Below are positions 41,626 through 50,454 of a DNA stretch of 64,000 bases, in pieces. The number at the start of each line of letters is the position of its first letter. Position 1 is the stretch's first letter. Origin of the DNA: Flavobacteriaceae bacterium R38 (GTDB lineage: Bacteria > Bacteroidota > Bacteroidia > Flavobacteriales > Flavobacteriaceae); assembly GCA_009901575.1 (NCBI GenBank), contig WXYP01000005.1:177176-241175 (forward strand). Direction: 5' to 3'. The translations under genes and the position numbers were made by a program. The notes under the pieces are model-generated. The model was not told the DNA's origin, did not search any database, and saw only the letters and a program-made list of their open reading frames with translations.

Positions 41626-41946
41626 TTAGTTCAATAATGAATCTAAAGCTTCAGTATATGTATTTTTAGGAGCAACTCCTACCTGCCTTCCTACGATTTC
41701 ACCATTTTGGAATACTAATACAGTTGGAATATTTCTCACTCCGTATTTAGCAGCAAATTCTTGATTGGCATCAACATCTACTTTTCCAACAACTGCTTTT
41801 CCATCGTATTCATTACTGATCTCTTCTATAACCGGACCTACCATTCTACATGGACCACACCAAGCTGCCCAAAAATCAACTAATACCGGTTTTTCACTTT
41901 TTAAAACTACTTCTTCAAATGTAGCATCTGTTATTTCTAAAGCCAT
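41626..41946 (-). CDS. trxA: Thioredoxin
   Basis: This 106-aa classic thioredoxin has the active site WAAWCGPCRMVGP (C30, C33), the buried aspartate in VLVDFWA, the cis-proline in VRNIPTVLVF, and the final GVAPKNTYTEAL helix. It is a general cytoplasmic disulfide reductant. The gene stands alone between a terminator (41567-41598) and a -7 element TAATTTTG (42007-42000, minus strand). No export signal is present, in contrast to the TlpA-like protein at 18380-19204. Confidence 0.97.
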   Translation of the reverse strand: MALEITDATFEEVVLKSEKPVLVDFWAAWCGPCRMVGPVIEEISNEYDGKAVVGKVDVDANQEFAAKYGVRNIPTVLVFQNGEIVGRQVGVAPKNTYTEALDSLLN

Positions 41947-41999
41947 TCTATTCTATTAAAATTTATTTTTTTATTTAATTGTTCTGTCAATTTGATCTG

Positions 42000-42034
42000 C
42001 AAAATTAGTCATTTATTTTTTCAAACCTTACAAA
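42000..42034 (-). promoter_or_regulatory. Candidate trxA promoter
   Basis: On the minus strand TAATTTTG (42007-42000) matches the -7 consensus TAnnTTTG, and TTTG (42034-42031) lies 23 bp upstream. The trxA start is 53 bp downstream. Confidence 0.55.
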
Positions 42035-42158
42035 ACGCTCTATTACTTTTAGTTATAGGCTAATTGATAAATCTAATACTTTCTTTAAAACAAGAAAAGC
42101 ATAAGCTTAAAACTGATTAATTGCAGATCTATTGTCTTAAAGAATATGTTTTTTAGTT

Positions 42159-42878
42159 TTAATTGGTTTTGGATGAAGATGAAACCAATTTATGAAGTTC
42201 TTTTAATTCTTTAGCTGTGAAATACCTCCATTTCCCGACAGGAACATCCAGCGATATATTCATTATTCTTATACGTCTCAGTTTTAAAACTTCGTATCCA
42301 AGGTATTCACACATTCTTCGAATTTGTCTATTCAACCCTTGTGTAAGAACGATTTTAAAATTGTATTTGTCAATCTGAGTCACCTGGCATTTTCGCGTTA
42401 TGGTATCTAAAATTGGTACACCATTACTCATTTTTTTAATAAATTTCTCTGTAATAGGTTTATCTATCCTTACTAAATACTCTTTCTCATGATGATTTCT
42501 CGCCCGTAAAATTTTATTAACAATATCACCATCATTAGTTAAAAAGATAAGGCCTTCACTGGGTTTATCTAAGCGTCCTATAGGGAAAATACGTTTAGGA
42601 TAATTAATATAGTCAATGATATTATTTTTTTCTACCCTGGTATCTGTTGTACACACAATACCTATGGGTTTATTGAAAGCTATATAAACTGGTTTTTCTT
42701 CTACTTTGGTAATAAGTTCCCCATCTACTCTTATCTCGTCTTTTGAAGTAACTTTAGTTCCTTTTTCCGGGATCATTCCGTTAACAGTGACTCTTTCTTC
42801 CTCAATTAACTTGTCAGCCGCCCGACGAGAACAATACCCTACTTCACTTAGATATTTATTAATCCTGATTTCATCCAT
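42159..42878 (-). CDS. rluF: RsuA/RluF-family 23S rRNA pseudouridine synthase
   Basis: This 239-aa protein has an N-terminal S4 RNA-binding domain (IRINKYLSEVGYCSRRAADKLI). The catalytic domain has the motif FPIGRLDKPSEGLIFLTNDGD, with D104 as the nucleophilic aspartate, and ends 'QGLNRQIRRMCEYLGYEVLKLRRIRIMNI'. The family isomerises uridines of ribosomal RNA. The RluF subtype is indicated by the S4 N-terminus and the 'DKPSEGL' form, but RluB/E/F assignment is not certain. The gene is monocistronic. Confidence 0.9.
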   Translation of the reverse strand: MDEIRINKYLSEVGYCSRRAADKLIEEERVTVNGMIPEKGTKVTSKDEIRVDGELITKVEEKPVYIAFNKPIGIVCTTDTRVEKNNIIDYINYPKRIFPIGRLDKPSEGLIFLTNDGDIVNKILRARNHHEKEYLVRIDKPITEKFIKKMSNGVPILDTITRKCQVTQIDKYNFKIVLTQGLNRQIRRMCEYLGYEVLKLRRIRIMNISLDVPVGKWRYFTAKELKELHKLVSSSSKTN

Positions 42879-43020
42879 CTTATTTAAACCTTCCTTTGGA
42901 AAATAAAGAGGTCATCTACTATTTTACCTCAATACTTCTTTTTAGAGTACAAAACAACAGAAAAATCTATACTTCAAAGTATTTCTGCTAATAAAAATTT
43001 ATATAATTTGACATCCGGGA

Positions 43021-43719
43021 CTAGGCCATAAATGAAGTTTCTTCATCAAAGATTTCCGTGTCTTCTCTATTTCTAAGGATTTTTCCAGGGTTTCCTACAA
43101 TAACACAGTTTTCCTGTACGTCGTTGATAATAACACTTCCTGCTCCTATTAAAGCATTATCACCAACCTTAAGAGGTCCGCTTTTTACAGTAGCTCCAAT
43201 TCCAACGATTGCTTTTTTCCCTACGGTAACATAGGCGCCTATACTAACACCCGAAGAAACTAAAACACCTTCACCTATAATGGTATGATGCGCAATAGAA
43301 CTTCCTGTACTTATAATAGTAAAATCTTCTATTGTGGTATGTGGCATTAAAGTGCTATTTGGAAAAATGTAGCATCCTTTTCCCAAATGAGTATTTTTAG
43401 TGATTTGTACCGAATGATGCACAAAATTAGGAGTTTCATAACCCAACATCTGTAATCCTGTTAGGTAATTAACCCGGGCTTTATTATTGCCAATTGGGCA
43501 AAAAGCAACTTCAAAATCAATAAAAAATTTATGCTTTATAAGATCGTCAAATGATCCTAAGATTGGGATATTCTGAATTTTTGTCCCTGTTTTCAATACA
43601 TCATCATCAATAAAACCAACAATGTGATAGCCTGCTTCTTCCAGGTAGGTAAGCATTACTTCCCCATAACTTCCAGCCCCTATTATCAGTGCTTTTTTAC
43701 ACATGGTTTTGTTTTTCAA
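43021..43719 (-). CDS. NeuD/PglD-family sugar O- or N-acetyltransferase
   Basis: This 232-aa transferase has an N-terminal nucleotide-sugar-binding-like subdomain (KKALIIGAGSYGEVMLTYLEE). A left-handed beta-helix with hexapeptide repeats follows: 'GKGCYIFPNSTLMPHTTIEDFTIISTGSSIAHHTIIGEGVLVSSGVSIGAYVTVGKKAIVGIGATV'-type units, about eleven turns, with 'GAGSVI'. Such proteins acetylate amino- or hydroxyl-sugars of glycans. The start is uncertain: MKNKTM overlaps the previous gene by 23 bp, and a start five codons later overlaps it by 8 bp. It is grouped with two ATP-grasp genes. Confidence 0.88.
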   Translation of the reverse strand: MKNKTMCKKALIIGAGSYGEVMLTYLEEAGYHIVGFIDDDVLKTGTKIQNIPILGSFDDLIKHKFFIDFEVAFCPIGNNKARVNYLTGLQMLGYETPNFVHHSVQITKNTHLGKGCYIFPNSTLMPHTTIEDFTIISTGSSIAHHTIIGEGVLVSSGVSIGAYVTVGKKAIVGIGATVKSGPLKVGDNALIGAGSVIINDVQENCVIVGNPGKILRNREDTEIFDEETSFMA

Positions 43720-44752
43720 TCATTTCTTTAATCACAGGATGCTTTAAATATCCTCCATAGGCAATGTCTGCTACAAAAAGGCTAAAATTGTCATTAACCT
43801 CTATCAAAATAGGTCCTTCATGAGTAATTGCTATATCCCACCCTAGCATTTTAAAGGGGATTAAAGGGGCAGTTTTATAAATTAATGAGCAAGCTTCATT
43901 AAAAAATGGTATTCTAAAGTTACTAAAATTAAATTTAGTATCGGGATGTTCATAGAATACTTTCCCTCCAAATTTCATTAATTGTTTGCCTTCATGCTCT
44001 AACGTTCCTTTTTTTAAATCAACCGGTACATAAAACCCACCTGAACTCCCGTTATCTACCACATTTCCATTACGGCCAAAGCGCATAAAAGCCGATATAA
44101 TCTCGGAGTTACCTGATTCGTCCATATAAGAATTAAAACGAATAGAGTTAACGGTATCCGGATTTATTACATTAATCTCTGAATGCTGTTTGATACACTC
44201 CTGAAACAAGAAATTTCCCAAGATTATTTTATTCATGTATTCTTTTGCTGATGTCTTAAGGGTTTCATTATTCAGAATAAAGCAGTCTTTTCCTCCTTGT
44301 TCAGAAAATGGTTTTACAAACAGTTTATTTTCATCAACATCATTAAGCATATTTTCAAAAAAATCGCTAAAATCATCTTCAGAGTTGATTTCAAATACTT
44401 GTTCTTTAACTTGAAACTTATCTTTTTGATTATATCCTATAATCTTCGGGCTGTCAATATTATGTTCCTCTAAGAAATATCCGAAATCAAGTTTATTTCT
44501 GACCAGGTTTTTAATTATGTTATCCTCAGGTTGTATATGATTAATAATTTTCCTGATTTCTTTTTGACTTAAATAGCTTTTATAATCGACAATCTCTTTT
44601 CTGTATAAAAACTTCGCAAAATAGTATAACGGAAACTCTTTTTTTAACAGAATTAAAGAACATACTTCTTTAAAAATACGCAGGTAGCTCTTCTTGTTTT
44701 TATCATTTAAAAAAACCAGGATTCGTATTTTTATATTTCTTAGTTTGCTCAC
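43697..44752 (-). CDS. Sugar-transfer-associated ATP-grasp protein, copy 2
   Basis: This 351-aa protein has an ATP-grasp core: 'NKLFVKPFSEQGGKDCFIL' (nucleotide-binding lysine), 'NSIRFNSYMDESGNSEIISAFMRFGRNGNVVDN' and the metal/substrate end 'MLGWDIAITHEGPILIEVNDNFSLF'. The N-terminal ~110 residues are helical and basic. ATP-grasp enzymes of this type are found in capsule and LPS loci and probably link an amino acid or carboxyl group to a sugar. It is paralogous to the 343-aa protein encoded 2 bp upstream and overlaps the acetyltransferase gene. The stand-alone locus lacks glycosyltransferases. Confidence 0.82.
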   Translation of the reverse strand: MSKLRNIKIRILVFLNDKNKKSYLRIFKEVCSLILLKKEFPLYYFAKFLYRKEIVDYKSYLSQKEIRKIINHIQPEDNIIKNLVRNKLDFGYFLEEHNIDSPKIIGYNQKDKFQVKEQVFEINSEDDFSDFFENMLNDVDENKLFVKPFSEQGGKDCFILNNETLKTSAKEYMNKIILGNFLFQECIKQHSEINVINPDTVNSIRFNSYMDESGNSEIISAFMRFGRNGNVVDNGSSGGFYVPVDLKKGTLEHEGKQLMKFGGKVFYEHPDTKFNFSNFRIPFFNEACSLIYKTAPLIPFKMLGWDIAITHEGPILIEVNDNFSLFVADIAYGGYLKHPVIKEMIEKQNHV

Positions 44753-44754
44753 AA

Positions 44755-45786
44755 TTATTGATAACTTTTTAATACTGATTTCATTCCTTTACCATATGAT
44801 TTTTGCCAATGTGTTTTATCCCAATTATGATTTCCTTCTAGTAATACCGGGCCTTTTTCTGTAATTGCTATATCCCAGCCTACAGTTTTCACCTGTGGCA
44901 TTACCATTGCTAACTCCTTAACCAGGTTAATCAATTCATTCCAAAAAGGAAGCGCTACTCCTAAGACTTGAGCATTGGTGGTTGGGTGTAATAAAGCTCT
45001 TTCTATCTTTTTTCTGGGATCTTTATATAAAATAGGACCTTCAACTACTCCTGTTTCTGTATTAACTACTGCAGAAACTCCTCCGGCATCAAAATTATCG
45101 ATAAAATTACCCTGGACTCCCATTCTTAAAATCGTACCTAAAATATTTACTCTTTCATGCTGATTCAGAACCGTAATAACTCTAATAGTATTTAAAGAAT
45201 CCAGGTGAAAAGATTTTAGCACAGGATGTTGTTCAATATTTACCTCAATAATATCCAGCTTTTGTTCGATTAACTTCTTATAGAAATCATCTAATGTATT
45301 ATCATTAAAGAGATATATTCCATTTTCTTCTTTTATTTGAAATTTCTGAAGTCCGCTACCTACCTGGCCTTCACTATATTTAACAATAATGCTTTTAGGG
45401 GTTTGAATACCCAGCCAGGTTTTAAAATCATCTATATTATTTTGATTTGGTAAGAAAATCTCATGGTTAATATAATTTTCAAATTTCTTGTAGAATTTTT
45501 TTTTATCACTAAAAAACGAAATCGAATCACCATCATTTAACTTACTCTGAAACCTATACATAAATAAAGTATCTGAGTATGTAGCAATTTCTTCTTTTTC
45601 TTTATTATAAAATTCCAGGAAAAAATAGTCTAGAAAAGCAGTATTATACTTTATAAAACAATACAGCATCCTAAAAAATATTGAAAAACTATTTGTCTTC
45701 TTAAGCTTTTTTACATGATGAATGAAAGCAAAAAGCTTTTTAAGCTTTGTTTTTCTTATCAAGTAAAGCAGGTATATAAATTTCAT
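44755..45786 (-). CDS. Sugar-transfer-associated ATP-grasp protein, copy 1
   Basis: This 343-aa protein is homologous to its downstream neighbour. The core contains 'IVKYSEGQVGSGLQKF', 'NTIRVITVLNQHERVNILGTILRMGVQGNFIDN' and 'TVGWDIAITEKGPVLLEGNHNWD'. The N-terminus (~1-110) is basic and largely helical. It is the first gene of a minus-strand trio with the second ATP-grasp and the NeuD-type acetyltransferase. The ATP-grasp fold catalyses carboxylate-amine or carboxylate-thiol ligation through an acyl-phosphate. The acceptor here is inferred to be a surface sugar. Confidence 0.82.
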   Translation of the reverse strand: MKFIYLLYLIRKTKLKKLFAFIHHVKKLKKTNSFSIFFRMLYCFIKYNTAFLDYFFLEFYNKEKEEIATYSDTLFMYRFQSKLNDGDSISFFSDKKKFYKKFENYINHEIFLPNQNNIDDFKTWLGIQTPKSIIVKYSEGQVGSGLQKFQIKEENGIYLFNDNTLDDFYKKLIEQKLDIIEVNIEQHPVLKSFHLDSLNTIRVITVLNQHERVNILGTILRMGVQGNFIDNFDAGGVSAVVNTETGVVEGPILYKDPRKKIERALLHPTTNAQVLGVALPFWNELINLVKELAMVMPQVKTVGWDIAITEKGPVLLEGNHNWDKTHWQKSYGKGMKSVLKSYQ

Positions 45787-45874
45787 TTTTTATGAGATCA
45801 AAAAAATTGAAAAGCTACCTGTAAAATTAGCTTATTATAGGCTAATATTATTGATTTCAGCTATTGTATTTCTT

Positions 45875-46708
45875 TTAGTTTTTAACAATTGCAACAATAC
45901 GCAGAGGCCCTCCACTTCCTCCTTTTATCTTCATTGGTAAAGCTATGATTTGAAAATCTCTTACGGGTATTTTATCCAGGTTTGTCAGGTTTTCAAAGGC
46001 TGGTATATCCTGAGTCATTAATATCACATGGCTTTTAAAATATTCAGATTGCCCGTAATCAATACTAGGAGTATCTATCCCTATTGCATTTATTTTACGA
46101 TTATTAACCAGCCATTCGGCAGCTTCTGGAGATAAACCCGGAAAATGCAGGTATTGAATTGCATCATCTCCACGTTCTTCTGTTCCCAGGTATTTTATTT
46201 TATCCGGATAAAACCTTGAGTATCCTGTTTCTAATAAGACAATGCTTCCTTCCGGAATTTCTAATCCTTCCCTTTCTTCCCATTCTTGAAAATCTTCTAC
46301 ACTTATCAAATAATCCCGATCTTTTAATGCCCTGGTAGAAACGTCTATTTTTATTGCACTACCTATAAGTTTTTCAAGCGGTATTTGATCTACAGCTTGT
46401 CCTTTTTCTGCAAAATGGATAGGAGCGTCTATATGAGTTCCACCATGTTCTGCTGTAGCAAAGTTATTTGCAGAATAAAAATATCCTTTATCTGTTTGAC
46501 CTTTGGCTACTTCGTCCAATTCAAATTCTTTTGCATTCACCCAATAAATTGTTTCATCAGAGAATTCATGGGTTAAGTCAACGATGGCCTCCTTATAGGT
46601 TTTCTCTTCTGCTACCTCAGTAGTTTTTCCCGATTGATTTGATTTACTTTCACAAGCTAGCAAAGTTAATCCTGCAAAGGCTGTCATAAAAAAAGATTGA
46701 ATTTTCAT
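45875..46708 (-). CDS. Cyclase-family lipoprotein
   Basis: The start is placed at MKIQSFFMTAF, which gives a lipoprotein signal ending LLAC. The open frame extends 14 codons upstream without support. The mature protein has the family motif AEHGGTHIDAPIHF (canonical HxGTHxDxPxH), 'LDTSTRALKDRDYLI'-like strands and 'NAIGIDTPSIDYG', then 'GGSGGPLRIVAIV'. It is a metal-dependent amidohydrolase-like enzyme, similar in fold to the cytoplasmic protein at 7372-8118 but predicted to sit in the periplasm or on the outer membrane. Its ligand is unknown and no operon partner is evident. Confidence 0.87.
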   Translation of the reverse strand: MKIQSFFMTAFAGLTLLACESKSNQSGKTTEVAEEKTYKEAIVDLTHEFSDETIYWVNAKEFELDEVAKGQTDKGYFYSANNFATAEHGGTHIDAPIHFAEKGQAVDQIPLEKLIGSAIKIDVSTRALKDRDYLISVEDFQEWEEREGLEIPEGSIVLLETGYSRFYPDKIKYLGTEERGDDAIQYLHFPGLSPEAAEWLVNNRKINAIGIDTPSIDYGQSEYFKSHVILMTQDIPAFENLTNLDKIPVRDFQIIALPMKIKGGSGGPLRIVAIVKN

Positions 46709-46841
46709 ATACACTCTAATTAAGAAATTCAGGTTTAAAAAATATGGCAAACAAAATACTCAAAATAAGTATTTTATTTGCCATTACAAATTAAAAATAT
46801 CGTTTCTCTTCTTAATTATTTTATTTTTTGTATCGCCCGTT

Positions 46842-47669
46842 TTAATTAAACTCAATAACAAAAAACAATTGTGCCTCTATAATCAAATCTTCCCATTGAC
46901 CAGCAAGAAAAAAGGCATTTTCTCTTAAAACCATTCCTAAACCATCCGTTCCTTCTTCATTAGTAATTGGATTAGATGGTGCATTAGTCCCCCAATTATT
47001 AAAAAGGTCATTTACAGGCATTCCATCCATTTCACCAATCCAGAATTCAGGTCCGTTTCCATCATTATCCCCATCTAAAATCCAGGTTCCTTCAGTTTCA
47101 AAATCATTTCCTCCTAACCAAACAAATGGAAACTGGATGGTTTCAATATCTATTCCTGCATTATTTATTAATTCTGAAGCAATAGCATTATTCTCGTTAA
47201 TATTATTAATTTCTGCTAAAAACCCACCTCTGGATACAGCAAAAGCAGCTGCATCTCTCCAATTCATCGGATCTTTTACAATTTCATAGGAGACTCCATT
47301 AAAAGTAAATGGAAGAATTGTACCTGTATATATTACTGTATAATCAACAGTACTGCCATCTTCTGCTGTAACTGTATAAGTTACCGGATTAGTAAAATCT
47401 TGAGAAACTCCTGATGCCGGACTAATAGTCGCTCCAGGTGAAATAGAGATAGTTGGAGTTAAAGAGGTTAACGAGATTCCTTCTTCCAAAGTTCCTGTAA
47501 TAAGATTACTCTCATTATTTATAGTTCCATTTACACCAGATATTATAAAACTATTAATTACTTTTTGACTGCTTAATATTTGGGGGGCATCATCTCCTCC
47601 AGATCCACAGGCAAAAGCTAAAATTAAAAGCATACTAAAAAGTAGTTTTTCAGGCAGTTTTTTCTTCAT
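46842..47669 (-). CDS. Lipoprotein with Ig-like (DUF5018-type) and C-type lectin-like domains, copy 2
   Basis: This 275-aa lipoprotein has the signal MKKKLPEKLLFSMLLILAFAC. A bacterial Ig-like domain (~40-115) contains 'ISPGATISPASGVSQDFTNPVTYTVTAEDGSTVDYTV', and a C-type-lectin-like domain follows (~125-275). The latter shows WRDAAAFAVSRGGFLAEI, 'FVWLGGNDFETEGTWIL', 'GPEFWIGEMDG' and 'FNNWGTNAPSNP'. Lectin-like folds at the cell surface bind sugars or proteins. It is a tandem paralog of the gene 128 bp upstream, with very similar DNA over the Ig-like part. Ligand unknown. Confidence 0.87.
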   Translation of the reverse strand: MKKKLPEKLLFSMLLILAFACGSGGDDAPQILSSQKVINSFIISGVNGTINNESNLITGTLEEGISLTSLTPTISISPGATISPASGVSQDFTNPVTYTVTAEDGSTVDYTVIYTGTILPFTFNGVSYEIVKDPMNWRDAAAFAVSRGGFLAEINNINENNAIASELINNAGIDIETIQFPFVWLGGNDFETEGTWILDGDNDGNGPEFWIGEMDGMPVNDLFNNWGTNAPSNPITNEEGTDGLGMVLRENAFFLAGQWEDLIIEAQLFFVIEFN

Positions 47670-47797
47670 AACGTTATAATTTAATTTTTTTTTAATAAAA
47701 GTAACTTAAGTTTAATCAACATTGCAAGTAACTATAGTTCTCATTTATAAATCAAGAGTATAAAACAACAAGATATCTGGCTTAGCATAAAAGATTT

Positions 47798-48634
47798 CTA
47801 ATTAAACTCGATGACAAAAAACAACTCCGAATCTTCTCCTACATCGCACCATCTACCAGGAATAATTTCAGGTAACGCAGGATCTGCAAGAGCCATTGAC
47901 AATGCATTTTGTCCTCCGCTTAATGCAAGATTATCCGGTTCAGTATCATTCCAATTATTATAAAGTCCTCCTACAGACATTCCATCTGCTTCTCCATTCC
48001 AAAATTGAATTCCATTTCCATCGTTATTTCCATCTAATACCCAGGTTCCTTCATTATCAAAATCATTTCCCCCCAACCATACAGCTTGGCGTCCACTCGG
48101 ACTGAAATCCATTCCCGGAGTATTATTTAGTACTAAAAAAATTGCATTATTTTCTTCAACACTATTTATTTCGGCCAAAATTCCTCCTCTCTCTATTGCA
48201 AAATCAGCCGCATCTCTCCAATTCAATTGCTCACTAATAATTTCATATGATTTTCCGTCAAAAGTAAATGAAAAAATAGTACCGATGACTGTTATTGTAT
48301 AATCAACAGTACTACCATCTTCTGCTGTAACTGTATAAGTTACCGGATTAGTAAAATCTTGTACAACTCCAGAAGCCGGGCTAATAGTAGCTCCAGGTGA
48401 AACAGTGATTATAGGAGTTACAGATGTTATATCTTGATCAGGCCCCAGAATAGTAGCCATAACTTCATTACTTGTATTATTTACAACTCCACTTACGTCT
48501 GAGATCATAAAATTAGTAATCAATTTTTGACTACTTAATGGTGATATCTCATCGTCACCATCACTAGATCCACAGGCAGTTAACAAAGTTAGGAAAGCAC
48601 AAAAAAGCAGATATTTAAATGTATTTTTTTTCAT
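47798..48634 (-). CDS. Lipoprotein with Ig-like (DUF5018-type) and C-type lectin-like domains, copy 1
   Basis: This 278-aa lipoprotein has signal MKKNTFKYLLFCAFLTLLTAC. The architecture matches the downstream paralog. The Ig-like domain contains 'VSPGATISPASGVVQDFTNPVTYTV' and the lectin-like domain contains 'LNWRDAADFAIERGGILAEI', 'AVWLGGNDFDNEGTWVL' and 'YNNWNDTEPDNLALSGG'. The conserved cysteine and tryptophan near the end (GRWCDVGEDSELFFVIEF) resemble the CTLD core. The pair arose by duplication. No partner enzyme is adjacent. Confidence 0.87.
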   Translation of the reverse strand: MKKNTFKYLLFCAFLTLLTACGSSDGDDEISPLSSQKLITNFMISDVSGVVNNTSNEVMATILGPDQDITSVTPIITVSPGATISPASGVVQDFTNPVTYTVTAEDGSTVDYTITVIGTIFSFTFDGKSYEIISEQLNWRDAADFAIERGGILAEINSVEENNAIFLVLNNTPGMDFSPSGRQAVWLGGNDFDNEGTWVLDGNNDGNGIQFWNGEADGMSVGGLYNNWNDTEPDNLALSGGQNALSMALADPALPEIIPGRWCDVGEDSELFFVIEFN

Positions 48635-48808
48635 AGCTATTTAATTGATTTTCTACAATATACAACTTATTTAAATAAGAATATTCAATCACATTTCAGT
48701 GTTTCCTGATTTATAAATTAAGAGTTATCATCTATTGTGAACGATATAACTCAAACAATAGAAAAGTCTTTTTATATCTTCTAACACTTCTTCAATTTAA
48801 ATAGGGTA

Positions 48809-49558
48809 TTATTTTACCAAACCTAATCCACCACTAACTTCAATATATTGTCCTGTTATCCAACTGCCGGCATCAGATGTCAGTAATGTTATTGCTTTGG
48901 CGATATCATCAGGAGTTCCCACACGTTGAAAAGCAGTCATTTTACCTACAGTTTCTTTTACTTTTAAATCCTGGAATCTGTCTTTATTCATATCTGTATC
49001 TACAGATCCTGGAGCAATTGCATTCACTGTTATTTTTCGCGGCCCCAAAGCAATGGCTAATGATATTGTAAAATTATCTATCGCAGCTTTAGTCATGGCA
49101 TAAGCACCATATTCATATTTTGGTTTTTTAGACAGGTAAGAAGAAATATTAATGATACGTCCTCCATCATTTAACCTTGGAAGTGCTTGTTGAGTTACAA
49201 AGAATGGAGACTTTACATTTATAGAAAATTGCGAGTCAAATTGTGCTTCTGTTATATTTTCGAGATTGAACCTATTTAGTATGCCTGCATTGTTTACAAG
49301 GATGTCGATTTTGTTTCCTTCTAAAACTTTATCCAGTTCTTCAAACAAGCAATCAATTCCTTTCATTGAAGAGAAATCAGATTTTATGAGTATTCCTTTT
49401 CCACCGACAGCATTAACCTCATCTAATGTTTGATGCGCGGCTTTATCATTTGAAGCATAGTGCATAATGACAAACACCCCCTGAGCAGCTAAATGTATAG
49501 ATATAGCTTTTCCAATCCCTCTGCTGGCTCCAGTAATTAAAGCAATTTTATTCTTCAT
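48809..49558 (-). CDS. SDR-family oxidoreductase
   Basis: This 249-aa classical short-chain dehydrogenase has the Rossmann glycine motif ALITGASRGIGKAI, the 'NNAG' motif (ILVNNAGIL), and the catalytic S-Y-K set in NISSYLSKK and YGAYAMTKAA. The C-terminal 'ITGQYIEVSGGLGLVK' is typical of FabG-like members. The substrate is not identifiable. It overlaps the VOC gene by 11 bp and belongs to a three-gene minus-strand unit with the VOC and NTF2-like genes, suggesting a shared small-molecule pathway. Confidence 0.93.
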   Translation of the reverse strand: MKNKIALITGASRGIGKAISIHLAAQGVFVIMHYASNDKAAHQTLDEVNAVGGKGILIKSDFSSMKGIDCLFEELDKVLEGNKIDILVNNAGILNRFNLENITEAQFDSQFSINVKSPFFVTQQALPRLNDGGRIINISSYLSKKPKYEYGAYAMTKAAIDNFTISLAIALGPRKITVNAIAPGSVDTDMNKDRFQDLKVKETVGKMTAFQRVGTPDDIAKAITLLTSDAGSWITGQYIEVSGGLGLVK

Positions 49559-49940
49559 ATTCTTTGTCTAATCTCCAGGGCGGATTCAACCTGTTCTCTC
49601 CACCAAAAAATATAATGATCCGGTTTCCATCCAGGTCTCTTAGCCTCGCTTCTCTCCACAACCAGCTTTTATCATTTGGTAATTCATCAAATTCGATACC
49701 TTTTTCAATTAATTCATTCACATAACTATCTAAATTATTATGCTCAAAATAGACATAAATCCCATCTCCTTCTGGTAAAGATTCCACTTGATGTATGGAA
49801 AAAGTTGCCTCTCCTTCTGGGCATTCAAACCTGGCATAATGTGGTAATGATTTTACTATTAATTTCAATCCTAATTTTTCATAAAACGGAATCGACCTGC
49901 TTAGGTTTAATGAAGGAACTGTTACCTGATTTAAATTCAT
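49548..49940 (-). CDS. VOC family (glyoxalase-fold) protein
   Basis: This 130-aa protein has the vicinal oxygen chelate fold, with two beta-alpha-beta-beta-beta modules: 'MNLNQVTVPSLNLSRSIPFYEKLGLKLIV' and 'NLDSYVNELIEKGIEFDELPNDKSWLWREARLRDLDGNRIIIFFGGEN'. The D-x-D-G-N end of the second module is the usual metal-ligand region. Members include glyoxalases, dioxygenases and isomerases. It is encoded between the NTF2-like gene (end to start with no gap) and the SDR gene (11-bp overlap). Confidence 0.88.
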   Translation of the reverse strand: MNLNQVTVPSLNLSRSIPFYEKLGLKLIVKSLPHYARFECPEGEATFSIHQVESLPEGDGIYVYFEHNNLDSYVNELIEKGIEFDELPNDKSWLWREARLRDLDGNRIIIFFGGENRLNPPWRLDKEYEE

Positions 49941-50384
49941 TTAACTTTTATCTCTAATAATTATAATTTTTCTGTCTCTAAATTCAAATTCTGATTTTCC
50001 TTTTAATTCCAAAGTATCTCCGCTTTTCATTCCGTTTGGCAAATCTATAGCCAAGACAGCTTTATAATCAATATCAATGATCACTTTTTGATTATTAAAT
50101 TCCCAGGATGCTATGGTTTGTTTTCGTGTTTGGAAATATTGTTTTGCAGCTTCTGCTTGTTTTTTAAATTCTTGTATCCCTTCGGTTTTTAAATCTACCT
50201 CACCATTAGAAATATTCTCAAAAACAATATTATCACTCAAATCTTTTAGCATTCCATTGATGTCAAAATCATTGTATGAATTGACATAGTTTTCAATCAT
50301 TTGTTTTTGATTATTTTTCATATCATTACCTATTTGACATCCAAATATTAAACCTAGAATAAAAATTAATGTTAGCTTCTTCAT
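49941..50384 (-). CDS. NTF2/SnoaL-like lipoprotein
   Basis: This 147-aa protein has a lipoprotein signal (MKKLTLIFILGLIFGC, lipobox IFGC). An NTF2-like cone fold follows, with 'MIENYVNSYNDFDINGMLKDLSDNIVFENISNGEVDLKTEGI' and a strand-rich C-terminus. The fold is used by small isomerases, hydrolases and binding proteins. Its export distinguishes it from the cytoplasmic SDR and VOC proteins with which it is co-transcribed. It is the first gene of the trio, and its stop codon abuts the next start. Confidence 0.8.
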   Translation of the reverse strand: MKKLTLIFILGLIFGCQIGNDMKNNQKQMIENYVNSYNDFDINGMLKDLSDNIVFENISNGEVDLKTEGIQEFKKQAEAAKQYFQTRKQTIASWEFNNQKVIIDIDYKAVLAIDLPNGMKSGDTLELKGKSEFEFRDRKIIIIRDKS

Positions 50385-50454
50385 TATACTTTATATAAAA
50401 AAAGTAAGAAATCTGTAGTATAAAAGTATTAAAAAAGCTTTTTGTTTTAATGAT

